Positions 16,826 through 24,142 of a DNA stretch of 64,000 bases are shown here, one piece after another. Positions within the stretch are counted from its first letter, which is position 1. Every line of letters begins with the position of its first letter. The stretch covers positions 62,001-126,000 of the forward strand of contig OY762510.1 of the NCBI GenBank assembly GCA_963665935.1, in the 5' to 3' direction. A program made the translations under genes and the position numbers. The notes under the pieces were generated by a model. The model searched no databases and was not told where the DNA came from. It was given only the letters and a program-made list of their open reading frames with translations. The stretch comes from Syntrophus sp963665935 (GTDB lineage: Bacteria > Desulfobacterota > Syntrophia > Syntrophales > Syntrophaceae).

Positions 16826-18735
16826 TTGGGCTTTTGTGCCCACTGGGATCTCTAACCTTCTGAATTCACTATATCGCTCTTTGAAAAAATCGAGGTCATC
16901 TCAAAAATGTGGTGCCAAATGATAGGTGGATTATCCTTGACATAGCAGAGCATATTTCATATTCATGGGGTGTCAAGAAAGGAGTTCCCCATGTTTGCCA
17001 GAGTCAAGAAAACCGGCCCATACGAATACCTCCAGATTGTCGAAAATCGGCGGGAGGGCAAAAAAACCATCCAACGGGTTATCGCTACAGTCGGCCGCAT
17101 GGAACAACTACAGGCCAAGGGCGATATTGAGAACCTGGTGCGATCCCTTTCCCGTTTTTCCGAAAAGGTGTTGTTGGTCCTGTCCGGCAAGAGTGAAGGC
17201 ATTCAGGCATCGGCGAAGAAAATCGGTCCTGCCATCATCTTCGAGAGACTCTGGAAGGAACTGAAAATTGACCGTATCCTTCGTGGCCTTCTTGCAGACC
17301 GCAAATTTTTCTTCGATGTGGAAAGGGCCATTTTCCTGACTGTTCTGCATCGACTCTTTACCTCCGGTTCTGATCGCTCTTGCGACAAGTGGCATCGTGA
17401 CTATGTCATTTCCGGGGTGGATGGGTTGTCCCTTCACCACCTTTACCGGGCGATGGCCTTCCTGGGGGAAGAGACCAACGACCAGAAAGATCGAACCCCC
17501 TTCTCTCCCCGCTGCACCAAGGATGTCATTGAAGAGGAACTGTTCCAGATGCGACAGGATCTGTTCAGTGGCCTGGATATCGTTTTCTTCGATACCACCT
17601 CTCTCTACTTTGAGGGAGAAGGAGGCGAGACTCTTGGTCGACGTGGTCACAGCAAGGATCATCGTCCCGATCTGAACCAGATGATCGTCGGCGTCATTCT
17701 CGACAACAATGGCAATCCCGTCTGTTGCGAGATGTGGCCGGGCAACACGGCGGATGTCAAGAGTCTGATCCCCGTTGTCGAAAGAATTCGGAGTCGCTTT
17801 CCTATCGGTAGATTCTGTGTCGTCTCCGACCGGGGCATGATCAGTGACGCAACGCTGGCCTGGCTGGACAAAGAACACATCCCTTACATTCTGGGAGCCC
17901 GGATGAGGAGGGTCAAGGAAATCAAAGAGAAAGTTCTCTCCGCCGATGGAAATTACCGGGAGGTCTTCCCGGAAGGTGCATCTTCCAAGGATCCTTCTCC
18001 GTTGAAGGTCAAGGAAGTCGTTCTTGAAAATCGCCGCTATATCGTCTGTTTGAATGACCGGCAGGCGAGAAAGGATGCCGCTGACCGCCAGGCCATTACC
18101 GAGGCCCTGCAAGAAAAGTTGCAGCATGATCCCAAATCGCTGGTAGGCAACAAGGGGTTCCGAAAATATTTGAGGCTGGATCAGGATGCCGTTTCCCTCA
18201 ACGAGGAAAAGGTTCAAGAGGAGGAGCGCTTCGACGGGAAATGGGTCCTCCGGACCAATACCGATCTTACGGCGGAGCAGGTGGCCCTCAAATACAAGGA
18301 ACTCTGGCAGGTGGAACATGTCTTCCGGGACATGAAATCCATCCTGGATACACGGCCGATCTTTCACCAGCGCGATGAGACCATCAAAGGCCATGTCTTC
18401 TGCAGTTTCCTTGCCCTGGTACTGCGGAAGGAATTGGACCGCAGATTGGGAAAAGCCGGGCATGATTTTGAGTGGGCTGACATTAAACAGGATCTGAAGG
18501 CCTTGCAGGAGGTCTTTCTCGAAGACAACGGGAAGAGACTTGCAATCCGTAGCGAATGCCAAGGGGTTTGCGGCAAGGTTTTTCAGGCTGTCGGTGTTGC
18601 CCTTCCTCTCACCATTCGGGAGGTGTCATGATGATTATCCGATTTTCAAAGAGCAATATGTGGTGCCAAGAACTTTTTATGGATACCTATGTCACTGATA
18701 TAACAATACTATTTTTTAGCAACTGTAAAACTTCA
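16808..18735 (+). mobile_element. IS1634-like insertion sequence (1928 bp) inside the TOTE gene
   Basis: The ends are defined by the GTTAGG duplication and by where the TOTE reading frame breaks and resumes. Weak terminal inverted similarity is visible (TTTTACACTT at the left, TTTTACAGTT reading in from the right). Inside the ends a clearer inverted pair, GCTCTTTGAAAA, lies at about 16876 and 18644, and ATGTGGTGCCAA occurs as a direct pair at 16909 and 18659. One transposase gene fills most of the element. The family call rests on the transposase; the exact ends are not confirmed against other copies. Confidence 0.7.
16991..18631 (+). CDS. IS1634-type DDE transposase
   Basis: A 546-residue transposase from the ATG at 16991, which has AAAGGAG six bases upstream; the frame also opens at a GTG 21 nt earlier. 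It begins MFARVKKTGPYEYLQIVENR, a typical IS1634-group start. The catalytic triad is visible: Asp in IVFFDTTSLYFEG, Asp in CVVSDRGMISD, and Glu in VEHVFRDMKS. The frame is full length with no stop, so the element may still be active. It is transcribed in the same direction as the interrupted TOTE gene. Confidence 0.88.
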   Translation: MFARVKKTGPYEYLQIVENRREGKKTIQRVIATVGRMEQLQAKGDIENLVRSLSRFSEKVLLVLSGKSEGIQASAKKIGPAIIFERLWKELKIDRILRGLLADRKFFFDVERAIFLTVLHRLFTSGSDRSCDKWHRDYVISGVDGLSLHHLYRAMAFLGEETNDQKDRTPFSPRCTKDVIEEELFQMRQDLFSGLDIVFFDTTSLYFEGEGGETLGRRGHSKDHRPDLNQMIVGVILDNNGNPVCCEMWPGNTADVKSLIPVVERIRSRFPIGRFCVVSDRGMISDATLAWLDKEHIPYILGARMRRVKEIKEKVLSADGNYREVFPEGASSKDPSPLKVKEVVLENRRYIVCLNDRQARKDAADRQAITEALQEKLQHDPKSLVGNKGFRKYLRLDQDAVSLNEEKVQEEERFDGKWVLRTNTDLTAEQVALKYKELWQVEHVFRDMKSILDTRPIFHQRDETIKGHVFCSFLALVLRKELDRRLGKAGHDFEWADIKQDLKALQEVFLEDNGKRLAIRSECQGVCGKVFQAVGVALPLTIREVS

Positions 18736-18747
18736 GTTAGGGCAAAC

Positions 18748-20607
18748 ATGCTTTATATCGAAAAAGCAGGAATTTCTCAGCGGGGATTGAATGCGATCAA
18801 AAGGCTGGCCGCCTTCAGAAACCCGGAATTTTACAAGGCACAGGCGCTGCGGCTGTCGACTTATAACAAACCGCGCATCATCTCCTGCTCGGAAGAAACA
18901 CCTGTATACCTTTGCCTCCCGAGAGGCTGCGAAGCCGACACTGCCGCCCTGCTCAATCAATTCGGCGCCAAGGTTGAACGGCTGGACCATACCTCTCCGG
19001 GAAAACCCATCCACGTTATTTTCAAAGGAAACCTGCGAGATGAACAGTTTCCCGCTGCGGAAGAGATGCTGAAACATGATACCGGCGTTCTTTCGGCAAC
19101 CACGGCTTTCGGTAAAACGGTCATTGCCGCGAAACTGATCGCCGAGCGGAAGACCAGTACATTGATCCTGACGCACCGGAGGCAATTGCTCTCCCAATGG
19201 ACGGAAAAACTGAACGAGTTTCTGCAGATCGATGAAACGCTTCCTGCCTTGGAGAAAAAGAGGGGACGTAAAAGAAAGCAAAGCCTGATTGGTCAGATCG
19301 GGGCGGGAAAGTCCACTCCGAGCGGCCTCATCGACGTCGCGATTATGCAGTCCTTGAACAGGAGCGACGAGATCAGGGAGGAAATCAGGCATTATGGCAT
19401 GGTCATCGTCGATGAATGTCATCATGTGCCGGCATTCAGCTTTGAACAGATCCTCAAGGGCGTTCATGCGAAATATGTCTACGGTTTGACGGCCACCCCA
19501 ACACGGCAAGATGGCCACCACCCCATCATTTTCATGCATTGCGGACCGATCCGTTACCGGGTGGATGCCAGAAAGCAGGCGGAAAAGAGGCCCTTTGATC
19601 ATTATGTCATCCCCCGATTGACGAATTTCAGGACTCCGCTGAATACGGAAGGGAAAGAGCCGTTGATCCAACAACTCTATGCTGCCATTGCTGTGAATGA
19701 GCCAAGGAATCAGCGGATTGCCGATGATGTCCTGCGGTGCTTTCAGAAAGGCGGCAACGCCCTGATCCTCACCGAAAGGACTGCCCATGTGACTCTGCTG
19801 GCCGCGAAGTTGCGGGAGCACATCCCCGATGTCATTTCCCTGACTGGCGGAAAAGGGGCAAAGGAGACGCGGGAGGCGTTGGCTCGCATCTTCGAAGCTC
19901 CCGCCGAAAAGCCGTTGACGTTGATTGCGACCGGTAGATACATCGGCAAGGGGTTCGATGAGCCTCGTCTGGACACGCTGTTTCTGGCCATGCCCATCTC
20001 CTGGAAAGGAACGCTCCAGCAATATGCGGGAAGGCTCCACCGCCTCTGCGAGAATAAGCGGGAAGTGGTCATCTACGACTACATCGACATTCATGTCCCG
20101 ATGTTGGAAAAGATGTATCACAAGCGGCTGGCTGGATACGCATCGATTGGATACAAGGCGAGGGCGCAAAGCGTCCCGGATGAAGGGGCGGATATCATTT
20201 TCGACAGCGCAACCTTTCTGCCGATCTATCGAAACGATCTGCTGAACGCCGCGCAGGAGATCCTGATCGTCAGCCCCTTCGTTACAAAGAGGCGGGTCAT
20301 GCAGACACTGTCTTTTCTGAGTGCCGCCCTGAACCGTAACGTCAAGACGGTTGTCGTCACAAGGCCGATATCCGACTTCAAGGAAAAGGACCAGGCGGCC
20401 TTGGAGGAAACCCTGGCATTACTGACTGACGCAGGCATCCGGCTTTTGTTCAGATCCAACATCCATCAGAAATTTGCAATCATCGATCAGAAGATCGTCT
20501 GGTACGGAAGCATCAACCTGCTGGGTTTCGGCCGAGCGGAAGAAAGCATCATGAGACTTGAAAACGCAAGCATCGCCGACGAGCTGCTTGGAAGCATCCA
20601 GAAATAA
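18748..20607 (+). CDS. TOTE conflict-system helicase-PLD domains, 3' part of interrupted gene
   Basis: Authentic TOTE sequence resumes at 18736 (VRANMLYIEKAG); the frame upstream to 18556 is IS sequence. The ATG at 18748 has AGGG close by and could restart translation, giving 619 residues. The superfamily 2 helicase motifs are intact: TTAFGKTVIA (Walker A), VIVDECHH (DEAH-like), GLTATPTR and QYAGRLHRL. The last 50 residues carry a phospholipase D-type nuclease motif, HQKFAIID, followed by WYGSINLLG. Joined to the upstream half it makes a 969-residue protein with Walker A near 468-474 and the HxK motif near 923. Alone it lacks the primase. Confidence 0.8.
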   Translation: MLYIEKAGISQRGLNAIKRLAAFRNPEFYKAQALRLSTYNKPRIISCSEETPVYLCLPRGCEADTAALLNQFGAKVERLDHTSPGKPIHVIFKGNLRDEQFPAAEEMLKHDTGVLSATTAFGKTVIAAKLIAERKTSTLILTHRRQLLSQWTEKLNEFLQIDETLPALEKKRGRKRKQSLIGQIGAGKSTPSGLIDVAIMQSLNRSDEIREEIRHYGMVIVDECHHVPAFSFEQILKGVHAKYVYGLTATPTRQDGHHPIIFMHCGPIRYRVDARKQAEKRPFDHYVIPRLTNFRTPLNTEGKEPLIQQLYAAIAVNEPRNQRIADDVLRCFQKGGNALILTERTAHVTLLAAKLREHIPDVISLTGGKGAKETREALARIFEAPAEKPLTLIATGRYIGKGFDEPRLDTLFLAMPISWKGTLQQYAGRLHRLCENKREVVIYDYIDIHVPMLEKMYHKRLAGYASIGYKARAQSVPDEGADIIFDSATFLPIYRNDLLNAAQEILIVSPFVTKRRVMQTLSFLSAALNRNVKTVVVTRPISDFKEKDQAALEETLALLTDAGIRLLFRSNIHQKFAIIDQKIVWYGSINLLGFGRAEESIMRLENASIADELLGSIQK

Positions 20608-20735
20608 GCCAGGCAATCACGGAAACAATCCCGTTTTATCTTCAAGTTCATTGTCCAATCATCCAAGCGTTTTCTTGTTTCCATTGGAAACCTGTGATAA
20701 TGGCATTGAAAAATAATTTCTTGAAAGGTACCGTT

Positions 20736-20987
20736 ATGAAAACAGAACTCCTTAACGAATATATCTTCACCGAAATCGCCATGGAAATTTCGTAGGCCAT
20801 GAGAAGATCCCGGCAACAAAAAATGGAAGCAGAAGGGGCCAGCGCAGAAGAAGTGGCCAATACCCCAATCTCCATTGAAGACCGTCGAAGAGCCCTTAAT
20901 CTTCTCGAAAACGAGCGGCAACAGGTCATGGCACTGCTTACAGAAATGCACGCCGATTTAGAGGGTTTTCCTGAAGAATGTCATTAA
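20736..20987 (+). pseudogene. Small protein gene with in-frame amber codon (83 codons)
   Basis: An ATG at 20736 with AAAGG seven bases upstream opens a frame of 19 residues, MKTELLNEYIFTEIAMEIS, then TAG. The same frame goes on GCC ATG and runs 62 more residues to ECH (20799-20987), Glu/Arg-rich and probably helical. The good Shine-Dalgarno sequence belongs to the upstream ATG; the ATG after the TAG has almost none. The simplest reading is a satellite gene broken by a nonsense mutation, with the 62-residue part possibly still made. It follows the TOTE gene by 128 nt. Confidence 0.5.
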
Positions 20988-21009
20988 TTGAGAAACGCGA
21001 AGGTGGCGC

Positions 21010-21252
21010 ATGACGATCTTTGACAAAATAGCGAAATTCCTTAAGGAACATGAAGCACCTGCCGAATTGATGGATCAGGTTGCTTTTGTCAAGGATCAGA
21101 TGGCTGTTCTCATCCGGGAGAACGCGACGCTCAAAAATAAGCTTTCACTGCGCATTGCCGAGAATAAAGTTCTTGAAACGCAGATAAAGGATCTCGAAAG
21201 AGCAGAAGACAGTAAGGAAGGCAGCGAAAGCACCGGCGACAGCAATTCCTGA
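21010..21252 (+). CDS. Small coiled-coil protein (80 aa), unknown function
   Basis: An 80-residue frame with GAAGGTGG just before the ATG. The middle (about 25-65: MAVLIRENATLKNKLSLRI and on to KDLERAED) has a clear heptad pattern, so a coiled coil is likely; the tail is acidic and Ser-rich. It begins 22 nt after the preceding small gene and is followed 14 nt later by another, so the three appear to be co-transcribed behind the TOTE gene. I do not recognise a family. Confidence 0.6.
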   Translation: MTIFDKIAKFLKEHEAPAELMDQVAFVKDQMAVLIRENATLKNKLSLRIAENKVLETQIKDLERAEDSKEGSESTGDSNS

Positions 21253-21266
21253 AGGCAATATCCATT

Positions 21267-21473
21267 ATGCGATACAAAGTCGAGCTTCTCGGCCTGCCTG
21301 AGTCCGGAGAAAGAAGAGAACTGTTCCACCTGGTTGTCTATGCGCAGAACGAAGAGGAAGCGGTGGTAAAGGCGCAAAAGGAATACGCGGTCAGATATCC
21401 CGATTCGCCTTTCCCTCCGGAAGATTCTTCCTGGATTGCCTATGGTACACGTGAGGAAGATTGTTGGGGATAA
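21267..21473 (+). CDS. Small hypothetical protein (68 aa)
   Basis: A 68-residue frame beginning MRYKVELLGLPESGERRELF and ending in EEDCWG. The pattern of a short beta strand, a helix with EEEAVVKAQKEYAVRY, and an aromatic tail suggests a small alpha/beta fold. AAGG lies about 11 nt before the ATG. It is the last plus-strand gene of the TOTE group; the next gene faces it. No function can be named. Confidence 0.55.
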   Translation: MRYKVELLGLPESGERRELFHLVVYAQNEEEAVVKAQKEYAVRYPDSPFPPEDSSWIAYGTREEDCWG

Positions 21474-21489
21474 AGGATATTTGCCCTCT

Positions 21490-23022
21490 TTATGAAAAGG
21501 AACGGAGCGAGAGGGCGAGCGATCCCCTTTTATCATTCATGCCCAGTTTCTTCCGGATGTTTTGTCTGTGAAATTCAATCACTCGTTGGTTTGCATTTAA
21601 GAGTTGCGCGATTTCCTTCGATGTTTTTCCTTCCTTTACCAGTACGGCAATCTGAAGCTCTGTCTTCGTCAGATTCAAATAACTGGACTTCAATTTCTGC
21701 ACAAGGGGTGAGGCAATTTCATTAAGATTCGCCTCCGCCATTTGGAGAAACCCCTTCTCGACATCCTGTAGAGGTCTCTTTCTCAGCTTTTCCAAATAAG
21801 GCAGTACCTGAGACTTGATGTTACCCAGAAATCTTTCCTGTAATTCCTGCTGGTCCTTCTCCATGGTATTCAGCAGGACCTTCAGGGTCGTATTGACTTC
21901 CATGAGATTGCGCGCCTTGATCCGCAATTCTCTCTCACTTGTTCTTAAAGCTTCCTCTGCCCTTTTCCGCTCAGCGATTTCAGATTTCAATTGCCGATTT
22001 CTTTCTTCAAGCTGGAACGTACGCTCTTTGACCAATTCCTCCAGATGGTCACGGTATTGCCTCAGGACTTCCTCGGTCCGCCTGCGCTCGGTAATATCCT
22101 CGGCAAGTCCCTCATAATAGAGCGTTTTCCCCTCCGCGTTACGTACGGAACGGCCCCTGAAACATACCCAGCAGGTGCTGCCATCCTTTTTTCGCATCTG
22201 CGCTTCAAAATCGTCGTAGTCCTTTTGATCCATAATCGAAATGAATCGCTTGCGGCTTTCGGGACTCACATGGAGCTGCCTTCCCAGATTGGTCACGGTA
22301 GTCATCATCTCCTCCGGTGAGTCAAAACCGAAAATATGGGCCAAAGCGGGATTGGCATCAAGAAAGCGTCCTTCAGGAGTGGTACGATAAATTCCCTCGA
22401 TGGCGTTCTCAAAAATACTGCGGTATTTTTCCTCTGCTTTTTTCAGTTCCTCCTCTGCGCGCCTTTTTTCCGTAATGTCCTCAACAAAGCCATCAAAGTA
22501 TAGCGTTTCTCCCTTTTCATTACGGACAACACGGGCCTTGTTGGAGATCCAGCGGATACTGCCGTCTTTCCTGCGAAGTTGAACCTCAAAGCTTCCGTAA
22601 TCCCTTTCCGCCAGTTGGTTTATCCATTCCTTGCGTTTTTCCGGGTCGACATAAAATTTCTGCCCAATATCTTTCACACTGTTCTTTACCGCTTCCGGCG
22701 AATCATATCCAAGGAGCCGGGAAAAGGAGGGATTGATTTCAATTAACCTTCCATCAAAAGTGCTCCTGTAAATACCCTCAATGGCGTTTTCAAAGATACC
22801 CCGGTATTTCCCCTCAGCCACTTGCAGCGAATTCCGCAGGGTATCCCACTCTGCAAGCGACGCATCCAGGTTGATAAGGGGAAATGTGCCCTGTCGCAGG
22901 GCATCCTTCCCAGATTTCGCCGAGTTGTGATGTCCTTCAACGGATTCGAATTTCGCAATCCTCCTTCTTATCTCTTCCAGCTCATGAATCAGCTGCGCTT
23001 TGGACTTATTCTCGTCTTTCAT
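21490..23022 (-). CDS. PAS-PAS sensor with C-terminal LuxR-type HTH
   Basis: A 510-residue cytoplasmic regulator. The N-terminal KDENKSKAQLIHELEEIRRR is a coiled coil. Two PAS domains with PAC tails follow (about 70-190 and 195-310), each starting with the matching segment KYRGIFENAIEGIYR or KYRSIFENAIEGIYR, so one arose by duplication of the other. A long coiled coil runs over about 315-420. The C-terminus is a LuxR/GerE helix-turn-helix (LTKTELQIAVLVKEGKTSKE). There is no kinase or receiver domain. It is divergent from cobO, with a 226-nt shared gap, so it could control the cobalamin and mutase genes; that is inference from position only. Confidence 0.85.
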   Translation of the reverse strand: MKDENKSKAQLIHELEEIRRRIAKFESVEGHHNSAKSGKDALRQGTFPLINLDASLAEWDTLRNSLQVAEGKYRGIFENAIEGIYRSTFDGRLIEINPSFSRLLGYDSPEAVKNSVKDIGQKFYVDPEKRKEWINQLAERDYGSFEVQLRRKDGSIRWISNKARVVRNEKGETLYFDGFVEDITEKRRAEEELKKAEEKYRSIFENAIEGIYRTTPEGRFLDANPALAHIFGFDSPEEMMTTVTNLGRQLHVSPESRKRFISIMDQKDYDDFEAQMRKKDGSTCWVCFRGRSVRNAEGKTLYYEGLAEDITERRRTEEVLRQYRDHLEELVKERTFQLEERNRQLKSEIAERKRAEEALRTSERELRIKARNLMEVNTTLKVLLNTMEKDQQELQERFLGNIKSQVLPYLEKLRKRPLQDVEKGFLQMAEANLNEIASPLVQKLKSSYLNLTKTELQIAVLVKEGKTSKEIAQLLNANQRVIEFHRQNIRKKLGMNDKRGSLALSLRSFS

Positions 23023-23248
23023 AAACCCAATATCCTTAAATCACGAATCGGTTAACCGGGTTGAATGCTCCAACATAACGGCGAAATCACTGCTTGAAGG
23101 TATCATATGAATTATTCGGATATAGTCCAGACAATTCTAATGGTTAATTGTTGCCGGCCATATAAAATGCTTAACATTTCGGACCTATTGTGGGTTAATC
23201 TAAGAGAAATCGGATACCAGGATTTGACAATGCAGGGAGGACGAATTC

Positions 23249-23833
23249 ATGATCATCGATACAATGAGTGCGGATCCGAGCGGTTCGGACGACACCGGGA
23301 GAGGGCTGGACAAAGGATACATCATTGTTCTCACCGGCTACGGCAAGGGGAAGACAACGTGCGCCCTGGGAATGGCAATGAGGGCTGTAGGTCAGGGATT
23401 GAAGGTGGCCATCCTTCAGTTCCTTAAGGGGTCGTGGAAGTACGGTGAGTTGGATACGGTGAAAAGACTGGCCCCCGATATGATCATCCGGCCCCTGGGG
23501 GAGGGATTTGTTCATGTCAACCCTGAAAATCCGGCTTTGAAAGACATCCAATGTGCAGAAGCCGCCTGGAGGGTATGCAAAGAGGCGATTTTTTCCGGCA
23601 ATTACGGCATGGTTGTGCTCGACGAGGTGAACAACGCCATTGCTTATGGTTTGCTGCCGGTTGACGAGGTGGTTGCCGTATTACAGCAGCGTCCAACTGA
23701 GCTTCATGTTGTCCTGACCGGCAGGGACGCACACCCGCGCATACTGGAAATCGCCGACCTCGTGACGGAGATGAAAGAAGTGAAACATCCTTACCGGAAG
23801 GGGATCACGTCTCGAAAGGGCATTGAATACTGA
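23249..23833 (+). CDS. cobO: Cob(I)alamin / cob(I)yrinic acid a,c-diamide adenosyltransferase
   Basis: A 194-residue enzyme of the CobA/CobO/BtuR family. It transfers the adenosyl group of ATP to reduced cobalamin to make adenosylcobalamin. The P-loop variant GYGKGKTTCALGMAMRA lies near residues 29-45, followed by LQFLKGSWKYGE and VVLDEVNNAIAYGLL, all family hallmarks. GGAGG stands eight bases before the ATG. The glutamate mutase genes that need this cofactor follow 309 nt downstream on the same strand, a clear functional link. Confidence 0.92.
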   Translation: MIIDTMSADPSGSDDTGRGLDKGYIIVLTGYGKGKTTCALGMAMRAVGQGLKVAILQFLKGSWKYGELDTVKRLAPDMIIRPLGEGFVHVNPENPALKDIQCAEAAWRVCKEAIFSGNYGMVVLDEVNNAIAYGLLPVDEVVAVLQQRPTELHVVLTGRDAHPRILEIADLVTEMKEVKHPYRKGITSRKGIEY

Positions 23834-23857
23834 AAGTTTTCACAGACGATCCCGGAT

Positions 23858-23897
23858 GGAAAGGACAGGAGCCTTTTTAGCTGGCTCCTTCCTTTCC
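23858..23897 (+). terminator. Strong hairpin after cobO
   Basis: The arm GGAAAGGACAGGAGCC pairs with GGCTCCTTCCTTTCC through 15 pairs with one bulged base, around a 9-nt loop. It lies 24 nt past the cobO stop. There is no T-run after it, so it may be a weak or factor-assisted terminator or an mRNA-stabilising hairpin. Confidence 0.45.
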
Positions 23898-23989
23898 GAA
23901 TAATGCCTGCAACATGCACCCATCAATAAACCTCATTTTTCCTGAGCGAAAAGAAAACCGGCTCAATCCCGCTTAACCCCATATCCCCT

Positions 23990-24008
23990 TGACAGTTTAT
24001 TCCTGTCA
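23990..24008. promoter_or_regulatory. Inverted repeat TGACAG-N7-CTGTCA upstream of glmE
   Basis: A perfect 6-bp dyad lies about 135 nt before the glmE start, overlapping a TTGACA hexamer. It could be an operator on the mutase promoter. I find no good -10 at standard spacing, so the promoter itself is unproven. The 309-nt gap 23834-24142 holds this dyad and the hairpin and no gene. Confidence 0.35.
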
Positions 24009-24142
24009 TTCTTACCGTAATCGATCAGTATTGTATAACCACCTAAATATACATATAAATTTATCGTCCTAACTTTTGCGATGTGGACCGTTTATTTCCG
24101 TCCTGCCAGGAATATTTCAAGAAAAAGGAGAGAGGAGGCACT

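Larger units (their letters stand above)
16802..18741. repeat. 6-bp direct repeat GTTAGG flanking the IS insertion
   Basis: GTTAGG occurs at 16802-16807 and 18736-18741. Both copies start on a codon boundary and encode Val-Arg, in the N-terminal and C-terminal halves of the TOTE gene respectively. This is the expected footprint of a target-site duplication. Confidence 0.75.

Noticed and set aside
17108..18562. 484-residue minus-strand frame inside the IS
   Set aside because: It is antisense to a clear DDE transposase and shows no family features.
16909..18670. Direct repeat ATGTGGTGCCAA as the IS target duplication
   Set aside because: Both copies lie inside the boundaries set by the interrupted gene. 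GTTAGG restores the reading frame exactly, and this pair does not.
18733..20169. 478-residue minus-strand frame
   Set aside because: It is antisense to the helicase motifs of the TOTE gene.
20793..20795. Pyrrolysine insertion at the in-frame TAG
   Set aside because: No pylT, pylS or pylBCD genes are visible and the protein is not a methylamine methyltransferase; a nonsense mutation or restart is simpler.
23834..24142. Cobalamin riboswitch upstream of glmE
   Set aside because: The gap before a B12-dependent enzyme is a natural place for one, but I find no B12-box-like core or the expected multi-stem layout, only a simple hairpin and a dyad.
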